A stretch of DNA of 64,000 bases from Kryptolebias marmoratus (taxonomy: Eukaryota; Chordata; Actinopteri; Cyprinodontiformes; Rivulidae), in contig NC_051433.1 of NCBI RefSeq assembly GCF_001649575.2, positions 14,567,044 to 14,631,043 on the forward strand, in the 5' to 3' direction. The notes under the pieces are model-generated. The model was given only the letters and a program-made list of their open reading frames with translations. It had not been told where the DNA came from and ran no database searches. This document shows, piece by piece, positions 48,945-60,087 of this stretch. The position numbers were made by a program, and so were the translations under genes. Positions within the stretch are counted from its first letter, which is position 1, and every line of letters begins with the position of its first letter.

Positions 48945-49575
48945 AAGGAATGCCTATCACCCACTGCCTTTCATAACTGAGTTTTAAACTTGGACCATCT
49001 TATGATGAGAATGGACGGAGTTACAGTATAGTTGTTTAGGTCAAACCTTGTAAATGATGTTATGAACAATCCCATACAGCACTGTGAGATCTCACAAGGT
49101 GTGATAGTTTGTGCTGAGGATAACTCTCAGCTACTACCACTCCAAAAGTTAATGACTTGTAGATATACAGCCAATGATTGTTTTCCAAGAGTTTTATTAA
49201 AATCTGTCCAGTGGTTCATTAGATATTTTGCAGACAGACAGATGGCTCCAATAGTCGATGGCAAAGTATTAAAAACAGATCTTACACAATCAGTTAGCAC
49301 TCAGAGTGTGTTGGGGATAAATCTCAACTACCAACATTTAGCTCAGTATCTGTAAATTGACTGAGTTGCAGCCATTTGTGTGTTCACTAAAGTTGCTTAG
49401 CTGTAGCAGCCATCTTGAATGAGGCTGACTCCAAAAAACAGTCAGTTATACTGTAGATGTACATTCAATGATTACTTTCTGAGAGTTTCATTAAAGTCTG
49501 TTCACTGGTTCATGAGTTATTTTGCTAGTGCTGCACACACACAGGCAGAATCATTATTGCTTTTGGCAGGCAATA
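48945..49575 (-). repeat. Dispersed repeat family 1, copy E (-), dimeric
   Basis: It contains two successive runs of the same landmarks on the - strand: CTCTCAGCTACTACCAC, AAAATCTGTCCAGTGGTTCA, TTAGATATTTTGC, then GTGTGTTGGGGATAAATCTC, GCAGCCATCTTGAATGAGGC, GAGAGTTTCATTAAAGTCTG and GAGTTATTTTGCTAG. It is about 630 bp, again head-to-tail. Confidence 0.65.
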
Positions 49576-52500
49576 AACAGAGAGGGTGAAACTGTGCAGC
49601 AATGTTTGTATGTAGGTGGTGGACTTTGGCATACTTTCGAGTGTTATATCCACAGTAAAGTGCTGGTGTTTTCTCTGCAAGAATACACAATGTTTAGGAT
49701 AAAGATTCAAGATTATAGAGTGGTTCGTGTTTCAGTAATAATAAGTTCCCAAGTTGACATAACAATTTGATCGTGCAAAGACCATGCAGGCTGCAAAATC
49801 CCATCAGGCACAAGTTGTTCAGAAAACTCTCAGGTTTCACTTGGTTGTTTTCAAACAATGTTTGGGTTTTAGAATGCATAAAGCAGGAAGTCCCTATTCT
49901 GCTACAGGCTATAATTAGAAGGAAGTTGCTTTATGGGGATCAGCCATGTTAATGGCTTATTCCTTCTGGTTATACCACTCCCCACATGCCCGTGTTACAG
50001 TTTAATGGACTCCGTGCAGCTTCAGGAATGCACTTGAGGAAGATGTCAGTGTACTCGAAGAAACCAAGGTTAGCTGTTAACTTATAACTGTTGTTTGAGA
50101 GGCCACAGGCGCATTGACATGCTTTTTTGTTTACCATCTTTGAAATTGTGTCGCTGGAAATTTGATGTGGCATTTTGATGGTATGCATATTCTCACAATA
50201 TCAGTTTTTCATGTGGCCTTTTTCCTAGGTTTCTATTGAAACTATCCTTGAGAATTAATGGTAGGAGATGTCTTTTACGCTGAATGATTATAAACTTGTG
50301 TTATCAGTCTATTTCTTCTTTGTAAGTAACTTCACAAATGTTGGGCTAGTTTCTGACCTCCCTTTACTGTTAGATGTAAAAGATTTTATAGTTCAGCCTC
50401 CATGTTTCATTCTGTGCCATAACATTTCCCAGCATCAATACAGAAAGTCTTATGACTTCATTAAATTATTCACTTTACTGTTGTTGTGCCCTGACTAAAG
50501 TTTTATGATTGCGCAAATAAACAGTTTCTTTGCAATCCAGAAGTCCATTTGAAGAAATCTGGAGAAATTTGTCTCTGACTTGACATCAGTCTCAAAAGGG
50601 AAAGTTCAAGTTAAAATAAGTGTGAGTTGCCTTTTACTGAAAATGAAACTGAAACTTTTGGTGAAAATTTTATCTTGCCTGCACATAAGTTTTTGTTGAA
50701 AGACTCAAAGATGAAAAAGTAAAGACAAATGTTTTGAGCAGTGTATGATTATGATGTTGGCAGATGTACTTTAAATAGCAAACAAACACTTTGAATGTAT
50801 TTTCTATCATTAGGAACCCATTCTCTTGTAATCAGCCTTTCTATTTATTGTGGAAACAGAAAAGGGCAGTAAGTATATGTGAAAAACATGAAGAATGGAG
50901 GAGTAAACAAGGTTGTCCTTGACCTGGTGTTGGGCAGCTTGGTGCCAGCAACACTCATCACTATCAACACACTTGTTTTTACTGGAGCAGCTCAAAGCTT
51001 TAATGAACTAGTATGCTAACCTTATCTCGTCTACGTGACAAGTTTTCATGCTTACCCTCATGTGTCTAGGATGGAGGGAGAGGACTCATGTGTCCAGTAA
51101 TGGTGGTTTGTCAAATTGGTAGACTAACACGGTTGTGATTTCCCCTAAACAAGAATTTCAAGATACAACTTGCGTGATTTTATACATTTGTATCATCTGT
51201 AATGGCTGTGTTGTAATTGTTCAATGTTATTCTGGGGAAATTCCAAAGCAAACAGCTCACCATTACCTTGGATTTTTCCCTTTTTGTTGAGGTATGAGCT
51301 TTTTGTTTTCTTATCACTACCACATTCTCTTCTGGTCGTTATCTAAGTTGATACAGCTAATATTGAAACACTTCATCTCAAAAACCAATTTAGCATGTCT
51401 GGTGTACTGAGTTGTAAGGCAATGTGATTGCTCCCTTTCAGTGCATTTCATCATTTCGACAATCATCATACTGATACTTCAGCGCAACACTGTTTCTAAA
51501 GATTTCTGCTGTATATCAAGCAGGTGGAGTCTGCTGTGACTGTTGTGTTTGTGAAAGGGCAAGTGTTATTAGATGTGCATGAAGAATGTTTGCAGATTTC
51601 ATCACTGCTCCTATTTATTGCTAGACTGTTGACCCAGTGGGAAGGCCTAACATTGTTCTGGGTCAAGTAGGACTGTTATGACTCAGTTAATAAGATGACA
51701 AAGCAAATATATGTGCCCACACTTTTATGCATTCATCAAGTGTACACTTTCTTTGCTGACTTTCAGCAACGTAGCAGACTTATTTGAACCCTTCTGAAGC
51801 CCTCGAGAGAGAGAGAGAGAGAGAGGTGGAGAAGCCCTTGTAACTTTGGGTCAATTTGACCCAAAGGCCAGGGGAGGGTTGAAAAATACTTTTTTTTTAG
51901 CTGGCTCCATGTACTGCATGTTACAACGTTTTTTTACAAACTCAAAGAAATACTCCTCCCTTATCTCTCTACTGAGACCCATCTTTATCTCTGCAGTTAC
52001 ACAAATACAGTACATCCTGTAAAGGTAAAATGAAGTTTTGTTATCAACCATCTTCTGTGCTCTTATATTCTATTCATTTGTTCATATTTGTACAAACCCA
52101 TCAGGGAGTCTTCATATGCCCTGAGACCACACGGGCACCCATTTCACGGGCTGATAATTTAATCCCCACCCGGCCTGGAACTGGGATAATTTCTTTTTCC
52201 ATGTGTTCTGGTTCTGGTGCAGAACTAGAACATCAGAGATTAGTACATAATTAGGCTGCAACCATCCACTGACCTGAGCATGACTACAGTTTCTTGGCTG
52301 GGTCTGCCTAGACATTGGAGTCAGTCTCATTAGGTTTAGTGCCACTCACAAAAAAAGAAAAAGAAAATTCAAACTGCCTAGTATATCCAAGCATGAGTGA
52401 GCCAATGCATCACAGTGTTGTTACTTATCATTTTGCATTTCTCCAATTCAGTTTAGCTTTTGCAAATCATACAATATTTTTCTTGTAGCGTAAAAAAACC

Positions 52501-52659
52501 TAAAGAGTAAACGTTGTTTGTGGTTCTTGTCATGTTTTACAATATTTTGTGTGATAAAATTGTAAAAGTTGTTTTAAGTTTTAGCACTATTTCCTCATTC
52601 ATTTTTGATTTGAATCTTGTCTAGGGCCTTTGTGTATAAAGGATTAGAGTAATTTACAT
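49576..52659. other. Intergenic, no gene seen
   Basis: AT-rich, with a GA microsatellite near 51.8 kb. No supported exon or RNA gene. Confidence 0.5.
51805..51825. repeat. (GA)n microsatellite
   Basis: About ten GA units. Confidence 0.9.
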
Positions 52660-52865
52660 GGTCTCCATACATGTGTGAGTTTTTCTTCTCTGGTTTTCTC
52701 CCACAGTCCAAAGACATGTTGTTAGGTTAACTGATGACTCTAAATTGTCTTTGAGAGTGAGTATGTATGTGCGTGGAAATTTGTCTAATGTGCCTCTGTA
52801 TTCACGCTGTGATGGACTCGAAACTTGCCCAAGATCCATCTCGCACCCAATGACATCTGATGGAT
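52660..52865 (+). mobile_element. SINE/LINE-tail-like retroelement copy
   Basis: TTTCTCCCACAGTCCAAAGA, ATGTTGTTAGGTTAACTG, ATGACTCTAAATTGTC, CTGTGATGGACTCG and CTCGCACCCAATGACATCTG follow the order of a very common teleost retroelement tail. The tRNA-like head is missing. It shares the TCCCACAGTCCAAA and TCTAAATT blocks with 54255-54575. Confidence 0.65.
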
Positions 52866-54254
52866 GAAAGTAATCGTTATGAATATAATTAAACTCATGT
52901 TAGTACAGGAACTGAGACACATTTGCAAAATGTAAACTGATGACCTAGTTCTTCAAAATAGATTTTCATCACATTTATTATTTTTTTCTTTATTTTTAGT
53001 AGGATTTTAGAAATTGGCTGTTCAAAAATGGAGGAACGTCCACTCTTGCCTGAGAGAAATGGCCAAGATTTTGTCTGCACACTTAGATGTATTCAGGATT
53101 TGTTACTGGAAGTTGGGATTGACCTTGGGCAGTCTGTGAAGGAGTGTAAACTTCACATTCTGGAAGAGGAGCTGTGCTGAGGAAGCAGCCAGTTGACTGG
53201 GACACAAAAAAATATGTCTGCTTGGCCACAAAAATAGGGCAAATGGGGCCTGGCTGAAACCTAACCCACATAAAACAACTATACATTGAAACAACTACGC
53301 AATGTTTTTTCTCACAATCTTCAATCCTTGAATAATAGGACTATTTTCAGCTACAATTACACAAGCTGTCAGAAGTAAGACACTGTTCTGTTTTTATTTT
53401 GTCTGAAACACGTCTTCATATCAGCCCATCACGTAGAGGAGTGTCCTGGATCTAATCTCAACAATAAGATGATGGAAGGGGAGAATAAATGTTGAAAACT
53501 TTCTCAACTGGTGCTTTACTAATGATCTCAGGCCAGTATTGTATCATAGTGACCATGAATGCAGGCTGATGTAAAGACATCACAGATCAAGGAGTCGCAC
53601 AGATCTGCTGTTGTGTTGTTTAATCTTTTTACATTCCTCAGACAACAAGACTGCTAAACTTTCAGTAACACTTATTTAGGCAAGAAAAACAGGTTGGTTT
53701 CAGCACACATACTTTAATGTGTACAAAATTAAAAATATATATATATGTGTTACATGTTGGCAAATAAATTCTAACAAAGACTTTAACTCTGCAGATATGG
53801 CTGCATTCCTACGAGCTGAAAGAAAAACTGCATAACCAATAGTATTGATGAGTGTTCACCAACAACTGCATAATATTCTTAACATTCCTCTAATTATAAC
53901 AATATGCTTTCATTCTTTAAAGTGGAAATTCAAAGAAAAAAAAGCTTTTTTGTAAATGTTTTATTAGTGACCTAAATACGCCCTCATAGTTTCACTTGCA
54001 AGGTATTGTAGTACCTCACTTCTTTCAATAAAAGCTTTTGTAAAAGTTTCTAAGATTGTGCTATCTTGAGTCTATTTATAGTTAACAGGATTTTAGTTAT
54101 CTACAAATGGAATGTTCATTAAATTTCAACATTTTCTTCTTTTTTAGATAAAGCCTAGTAAATGATCTGTGAATTTATATAAAAAATGCAAAGGATTGTT
54201 TGTTTAATACTGTAGGCCTATATAGTTATAAGTAAGAAGCAACACGCCATACAC
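52866..54254. other. Intergenic, no gene seen
   Basis: AT-rich with a short TA run near 53735. No gene is supported. Confidence 0.5.
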
Positions 54255-54575
54255 CTCAGGGTTGGCATGGTGGTGGTGCAGCCTCAAAACAAGGTCTCTA
54301 GTTCAATTGGCAGCAGTGGAACTTCTTTGCACTCCTGTAGCTGTGTGGTTCAAAGTAGTTTGTTATTTTCCCACAGTCCAAAAACATGTAGGTTAATTGT
54401 ATTTAATTGCTGATTCTAAATTAACCACAGGAGCAAAGATTTAGTCAGGTTGTTGGTCTTGTGTGTTTCTTTGTCCACCCTGTGTCTCACTGCTGAGCTG
54501 TCCATGGTGGGAGCTGAGAGAAGCTCCAGTCCCACAGCTGGATGAATGAATGGACAGATGTACAGATGGATATTT
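54255..54575 (+). mobile_element. tRNA-derived SINE-like copy
   Basis: It begins with GGGTTGGCATGGTGGTGGTG, which resembles the A-box region of tRNA-derived fish SINEs, followed by a degenerate B box (CTAGTTCAATTGG), the shared block TTTTCCCACAGTCCAAAAAC, GATTCTAAATTAACC, and a GGATGAATGAATGGAC tail. Heavily diverged, so an old insertion. Confidence 0.65.
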
Positions 54576-55859
54576 TATATTAAAATATCTTTTATCTCAA
54601 ACCTATTCTCAAAATTGGAATCAAAGTGCCAAAAACTACAATTTTGTGAATGGACTTGGGACTTCCTTCAATTGCAAATTATTCACAAGTTACAAACTCC
54701 TAAAAAGCAGCAGCAGATATCATGTTTATAGTGTATAAATCAAAATAAATAAATAAACTTGGCTTTATTACAACAGTGAATGGCATTTTGTTGCAGACCC
54801 TCCCACACTGCACAAACACAGAAAAAGTGTCATTACTCTATTTTCTTATTTATACAAATATAGTTTGTATGAAGCTTTTCCAAACCATAAAAAAATGTAA
54901 TAAATAAGTAAATTGGCCATAGAGAGGTAATCTCCATGTCAGTTGTGTGTTGATGAGCAAAGGAAAAAAGCTGTTTTGCACATGTCCACAAGAAGGTGCT
55001 AGCAAAGCTTTTAAAAAATGTTTTTAGCACACATCATGATGATAATTATTTGATATTAGTGTCGTTTCTCAGAATGGTGCCTCTTATACACCAGGAGTGG
55101 ACAGTCAGTATTGCCTGCCCAGCTGAGACTTTCTTTGAATGCGGTCCTATTTTCGGTCTGAACTTGGCCTTATGCTGCCTGTCCATCTGCGTTGTAAATA
55201 TTAATATCAGTAATAAAACTTTTTCTTAACAAATGGATGGTGCTGTGTTGGCAGTCCGCAGTTAAACCCTCACATGACCAATTCCAGCTCAGTTATCTGA
55301 TGACATGAAAGCTTGGTAGCCGTAAACAGGGGACTCTTTCCCGACTAAAAGGATTTATCCAGTATGATGTGAACACAGTGTTAGGTTCATACTTAATTAA
55401 TTCCTGACCTTTAGTGTCCCTGATGAGAGGTGCACCTTTCACGTTTACTTAGAGACTAGGCCATGCAAAGACAAACAACATCTGAAATCTGACACCAGTT
55501 ACATTTGATGCATGCTCCTCACCAGTAAATGTCTCACTGTTGACTACCCCCATAGGCACTAAAACATGGGAATCCAAAGGTGTAAAATTAAACCAAAATA
55601 CTATACATACAATTTACACATCGCCAATTTTCTTATAACGGTATTCAAGGAACATAAGAAAAAAAAATCCAAACTGAGGCTTTAAATTAAAACATTATGT
55701 ATTCTTTTAAGCATTAAAAATGTCTATTATTGTTGTGTTTTGTCTTGTTTTTTTTTCTATCCTCCCATCCCCCCCTGTTTTCTCTCTTTTCCTCTTTGTC
55801 TGCTTGATGTGCTTCATCCTCTCCTGGGTGACTTGACTCCTCCCAGCGACAACTGCGGC
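54576..55859. other. Intergenic, no gene seen
   Basis: AT-rich DNA up to the ip6k2 promoter. No gene or element is supported. Confidence 0.5.
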
Positions 55860-56180
55860 TCTGTGATTGGTTGATTCGGGAATCGGGGCGGGGCTTCGGT
55901 TGCTGCTCTGCTGTTTTTCTAGCCCGAGGATCTGTTCCGTCGTCAGTTTCGCTAACTGCTCCGGCGACGACGACAAGGCTCGGTACTAGGTTATACGTTT
56001 CGGCAGCTGTAACAATTGGATAATAACCATTAATCAAAACGTAAAAAAAAAAAACGATGAACACATAGCACAGCGGAGGGCCTTTGTAACGTGACCCTCC
56101 AGAAACGGAATAAGGGGATTTCGTCGCTGGTTTCGGTTTTTCCCGTTCAAGCCTCTTTGTTTTCCACCGCTTTGGTCGAA
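55860..56180 (+). promoter_or_regulatory. ip6k2: ip6k2 promoter region
   Basis: A reverse CCAAT box (GATTGG, 55865-55870) and a GC box (GGGGCGGGG, 55885-55893) lie about 450 bp before the start codon, in a CpG-richer stretch without a TATA box. This is typical of a housekeeping-type promoter. CAGGTGAGC at 56181-56189 is a plausible donor for an alternative 5' UTR intron, but no matching acceptor is evident before the ATG. Confidence 0.6.
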
Positions 56181-56314
56181 CAGGTGAGCAGCAGCGCCCC
56201 CCTGTGAGACAACCGGAAACATCTTCGACGATAGGGAGCCAGGGAAGTATCCGCGCCGACTGCCTCCCTTGCGACGTGGGTCTCCATAGCTCAGCCGTCC
56301 GATGCAGAGTGAAG

Positions 56315-56528
56315 ATGAGTCCCGCTCTAGAAGCTCTGATGCAGGGGGACGGGACTCCCTATTCAGGAAAAGGGGTGATGCTTGAGCCCTTCGTGCACCA
56401 GGTGGGGGGTCACTCCTGCGTGCTGCGGTTCGGAGAGCAAACCATATGCAAGCCCCTCATCCCACGAGAGCACCAGTTCTACAAGAACCTGCCTCCAGAC
56501 ATGAGGAAGTTCACCCCTCAGTATAAAG
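56315..56528 (+). CDS. ip6k2: ip6k2 coding exon 1
   Basis: Codes residues 1-71 plus one base, ending AAAG|GTAAGG. It holds the conserved [12 protein letters not shown] segment. The exon also contains most of an out-of-frame uORF that starts at 56302 and ends at 56385. Confidence 0.93.
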
Positions 56529-59500
56529 GTAAGGCGCTTAAGCTAAACGCGGGGGTGGATGGGGAGCTAGCATGCTAGCTGTAGCCAGATATGTGCAGTT
56601 TTTATGGATGGTTTCAGACGGAACATTGCGTCCATAGAACGCGTTTAGAGATGGTTACATTCCTGTTTTAAGTGGCCTCATAATGTGTATCAGTCATTTG
56701 AAGATGCTGGCAGGCTCAACTCATGGTGAGGAGGGGTGAGGATGAGGGAGGGGAGAGGGGAGTTTCAAGTAGCACGAAATCGAGGGCTGACTCTCAGCCG
56801 GCAGGAAACGCAGCCCCGGAGCGCATCGGGTGGCTTTTAAAAAGCAGCTACTATGGTTTCAGGATGAGAGAACGAGAGAGAGAACGGGTCAAAAAATAAC
56901 CGGGGCCGAACGCGTCACCTGCAGCGGAGAGTAGCTTCACAAGTCACCCGAGAAGACTCGCGGCTCTGCTTTCAGCTCCCCTCACACAAACACACGGAGT
57001 GTAGCGTTTCCTGGTTGAGTCCAGGGCCACGGGCTCACATTCTGGCCCACACACAAAGACACCAAGTGCATGCGACTGCAGACGTCTCTCTGGGCGCATG
57101 AGTGGTATCTGACTCCCGGGTTATGCAGGATGAGACTATAAAAAGACCCTGAATGAGGCGTGGGACTTGGATAGTGGACATCTGGGTGCTTAGGGGTGAC
57201 CACCAGAGACACTTTCAAGTCTTGGCTTTTACAAAGTCGTAAAGAGCTCTCAAAATGTATTCTTGAAATTCATAGAGCATTAAAAAAACCATTAATCTTA
57301 CTTGCCCTGCCATCAGAATGAAGTTTAAATTTAGGTAGAATTATTATTAGTAATTATTTTGATTAAATTATGGAAGGATTTCTGGCCAGCTTCTTAGCCA
57401 AAAGAAAAGATCACATGAACTGATAATAATCTACAACTCAAAGTCTTTCCAGTAAAATAAGTTGATGCTATTAAGTCATAAAAAAATCTTTATTGATGAA
57501 GCTTATCACAGTTTTCTTATAAGCCTTCCCACTGACTTAAGTCAGAGTGACGCATAAGTTTCCCACACTCTGTGTCATGGTGTGATGACGGTGCAGCTGT
57601 GAGGGGACAGGACGGACAAGTTTCAGAGGTGGGGCGTTCAGCAGCAAGAGGACGATGGTGTCAGGACACATAACATCACCTCGGCCTTTTGATTGTGAAA
57701 GAAATAAAATACACGATCCTCACACAAAAACCAAAATAAAGCCGGTCCTTTTATTCTTCCTATACAGGAAAGAATAAAATCCCTTACAGTCGGTATTTTT
57801 TAAGCTTGGTTTCTCTGTTTCTCAGAACCCCTTCCTTGTTGTTTTTTTTTTTTTTTCTGACCACACACCTTCCTCTTTCTTTAGATGAAAGCAACTGCAG
57901 CTGCCATGTTTATTCTCAGTGCGCCACCTCCCCCACTCTGCATAAGGACCTGCAGTGCACACATCCTTGTAGGGAGTTTCATTAGGGGATGGAGGAGATA
58001 GACATGGGTGGCCATGTCACAAAGAAACACTGCAGTGCCGTGGCAAAATGCTTTGGTTATCGAAATGATTTCAGGAGTTCTTAGTTGGACAGTTTTTTTT
58101 GTTTGTCATTGTTTATGGTTTGCCTCTGGGTTTGTCAGATTGGTATCTTTCGAGGAAATACTTGTGAAGTATTTTCTGTTCAAATAATTTAAGGACCCAA
58201 AGTACGAACTACATAGACAGACTAAAATGGTGGTTTGTTACTTTGTTATTGTTGTGGTTGCTTTAAAACTGTATTTCAAGTGCCTGCGTCTGTATTGTTT
58301 AAATGTTTGATTTATGCATAATAAATGTCCCACTCATTTAAACACATACCAGGCTTTGGTGTGGTATTTTCAGTCTCGTTTACTTCGTTTACGTTTACTC
58401 TGTGAAGATTATTTGGGATTTTTCAGTTTTGATGTGATGCTGTGTTCAGTTTGTATCACACAAGCATGCGGTTTGTATAAATTGGTCAGTACCGTGTGTA
58501 AATGTGTTTTGTCTGACAGGTTAATAATTATTCAGTAATATCTGACTCCTGTCTCTTTGCCCTCCTCTCCTAGGAGTCGTGTCTGTCAGCTTTGAAGAAG
58601 ACGAGGAAGGGAACTTGTGTCTCATCGCCTACCCCCTTCACAGTGATGTGGTGGACTTGGAAAACAAAGACCCCTCGGCGGACTGCGAACCCAAAAGCAA
58701 GATGGTGAAGTGGAGCAACAAGAAGCAGTCCGCCTTGCTCCTGGAGAATGACAACTATAGCAAAGACCGAGCTCGGAACAGTCGTAAAGAAGACAAGCTT
58801 GTGAGGTGAGGATGCTTGCTTTAGCAGCTTTATGCTTTCATAGAAAAAAAAAAGCCAAACTGGTTTAGCCGAGGCTCCATAATTACAGAGCTGATGTTTT
58901 CTTTCATGTTGTCGCCTTTGCAGTTATAATCGTGACGAGGTGCAGCAGGCAGAGGTTCTGTACTTCAGCTTGGAGAAAGGCAACGTGGTGCCACAGATCA
59001 AACACAACCCCTGGAGTCTAAAATGCCATCAGCAGCACTTACAGAGGATGAAAGAGAACGCAAAGCATCGCAACCAATACAGTATCCTTTCAACGAGTGT
59101 CACGTACGCAGCGATATGAGCTGTTCATGGATGTTTTAGCTGTAGGGTAAATGATGTACGCGCGTCTGTATTTGTGGTCTTTTGTGGTGTGATCCTTGAC
59201 TCCGCCCTCTCACAGAGTTTATTCTGTTGGAAAACCTGACGTGGCGCTACAGAGTACCGTGTGTGTTAGACTTAAAGATGGGAACTCGCCAACACGGCGA
59301 TGATGCTTCAGAAGAGAAAAAAGCCAACCAGATTCGCAAGTGTCAGCAGAGCACTTCGGCTTCTATTGGAGTGCGACTTTGTGGGATGCAGGTAAAAAAA
59401 TGATCTTACTGTTTTATGCGCAGTTTTAATCTTCTGGTACAGCCACAGTCTTATTTATGCTTTTCTGCTTATGCTCCTGCATATTCCCTTCAGGTGTACC

Positions 59501-60087
59501 AGTCAGACTCAGGCCAGCTGATGTTTATGAATAAGTACCACGGGCGGAAGCTAACCCTTGCCGGCTTCAAGGAGGCTATATACCAGTTCTTTCACGACGG
59601 GCATCGCCTGCGCCACGAGCTGCTGTCCCCGGTGCTGCGCAGGCTCCGGGAGATGCAAGCTGCCCTAGAAGCCTGCGAGTCCTACCGCTTCTACTCCAGC
59701 TCTCTGCTCATCATCTACGATGGCGATCCTCCCCGGACTCCCACCAGGCCTAGGCATAAAGGCGGAGAAGAAGGTGATGAGGACGAGCCATCAGATGAAG
59801 ACGAGGAGGACGAGGGGCCCTTTGGTTTCCCTCACTCTTCTTCTACAAGTGCCGCCGCCGGTGTGGCCGGAGGGAGCAACAAACACGGCAGCGGCCGCCC
59901 GTTGCACGGCGCCGGAGAGGCCAGCAGCCCCGAGGTGGACGTGCGCATGATCGACTTTGCTCACACCACCTGTCGACACTACGGAGAGGACAGCGTGGTG
60001 CATGAAGGACAGGACAGCGACTTCATCTTCGGCCTCCAGAACCTGATCGCCATAATCTCCGAACTGGAGGACCATGGCACTGACTGA
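56315..60087 (+). CDS. ip6k2: Inositol hexakisphosphate kinase 2
   Basis: IP6K2 phosphorylates InsP6 with ATP to the pyrophosphate 5-InsP7, in nucleus and cytoplasm; in vertebrates it is linked to apoptosis and growth control. Five coding exons, joined in phase: 56315-56528, 58574-58805, 58924-59081, 59216-59391 and 59494-60087, all with GT donors and AG acceptors, giving 457 residues. The identity is IP6K2 rather than IP6K1/3: it starts MSPALEAL, has [49 protein letters not shown]-like [28 protein letters not shown] and [14 protein letters not shown]. Catalytic features are present: PCVLDLKMG (216-224, the PxxxDxKxG inositol-phosphate motif), [10 protein letters not shown] (328-337) and MIDFAHT with metal-binding D414. 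It is about 30 residues longer than mammalian IP6K2 (426), mainly from an acidic then Ser/Ala/Gly-rich insert at about 350-405. The ATG at 56315 has A at -3; a GTG-initiated extension from 56204 lies in the 5' UTR. Paralogue a/b is not assigned. Confidence 0.95.
56529..58573 (+). other. ip6k2: ip6k2 intron 1
   Basis: A 2.05 kb intron from GTAAGGCG to TCTCCTAG. Its first 600 bases are CpG-rich (for example 56740-56960), so the promoter CpG island extends into it. It contains a poly(T) tract at 57842-57856 and no coding segment. Confidence 0.85.
58574..58805 (+). CDS. ip6k2: ip6k2 coding exon 2
   Basis: Codes residues 72-149 (part), from [15 protein letters not shown] to EDKLV. The acceptor is CTCCTAG and the donor AG|GTGAGG. 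It holds the less conserved, charged linker before the catalytic core. Confidence 0.92.
58924..59081 (+). CDS. ip6k2: ip6k2 coding exon 3
   Basis: Codes [20 protein letters not shown] through NPWSLKC and [10 protein letters not shown], ending within the Lys codon at A|GTATCC. The next intron is only 134 bases. Confidence 0.92.
59216..59391 (+). CDS. ip6k2: ip6k2 coding exon 4
   Basis: Codes KFILLENL through the catalytic [16 protein letters not shown] and [14 protein letters not shown], ending CAG|GTAAAA. This exon carries the inositol-phosphate-binding motif. Confidence 0.94.
59494..60087 (+). CDS. ip6k2: ip6k2 coding exon 5 (terminal)
   Basis: Codes residues 261-457, from VYQSDSGQL to the end at EDHGTD and TGA. 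It includes [10 protein letters not shown], the acidic tract 352-367, a Ser/Ala/Gly-rich stretch, and [13 protein letters not shown] with D414. It is distinctly GC-rich compared with the other exons. Confidence 0.94.
   Translation: MYQSDSGQLMFMNKYHGRKLTLAGFKEAIYQFFHDGHRLRHELLSPVLRRLREMQAALEACESYRFYSSSLLIIYDGDPPRTPTRPRHKGGEEGDEDEPSDEDEEDEGPFGFPHSSSTSAAAGVAGGSNKHGSGRPLHGAGEASSPEVDVRMIDFAHTTCRHYGEDSVVHEGQDSDFIFGLQNLIAIISELEDHGTD

Noticed and set aside
56204..56314. N-terminal extension of IP6K2
   Set aside because: It would begin at GTG in the 5' UTR; MSPAL at 56315 matches the known IP6K2 amino terminus.
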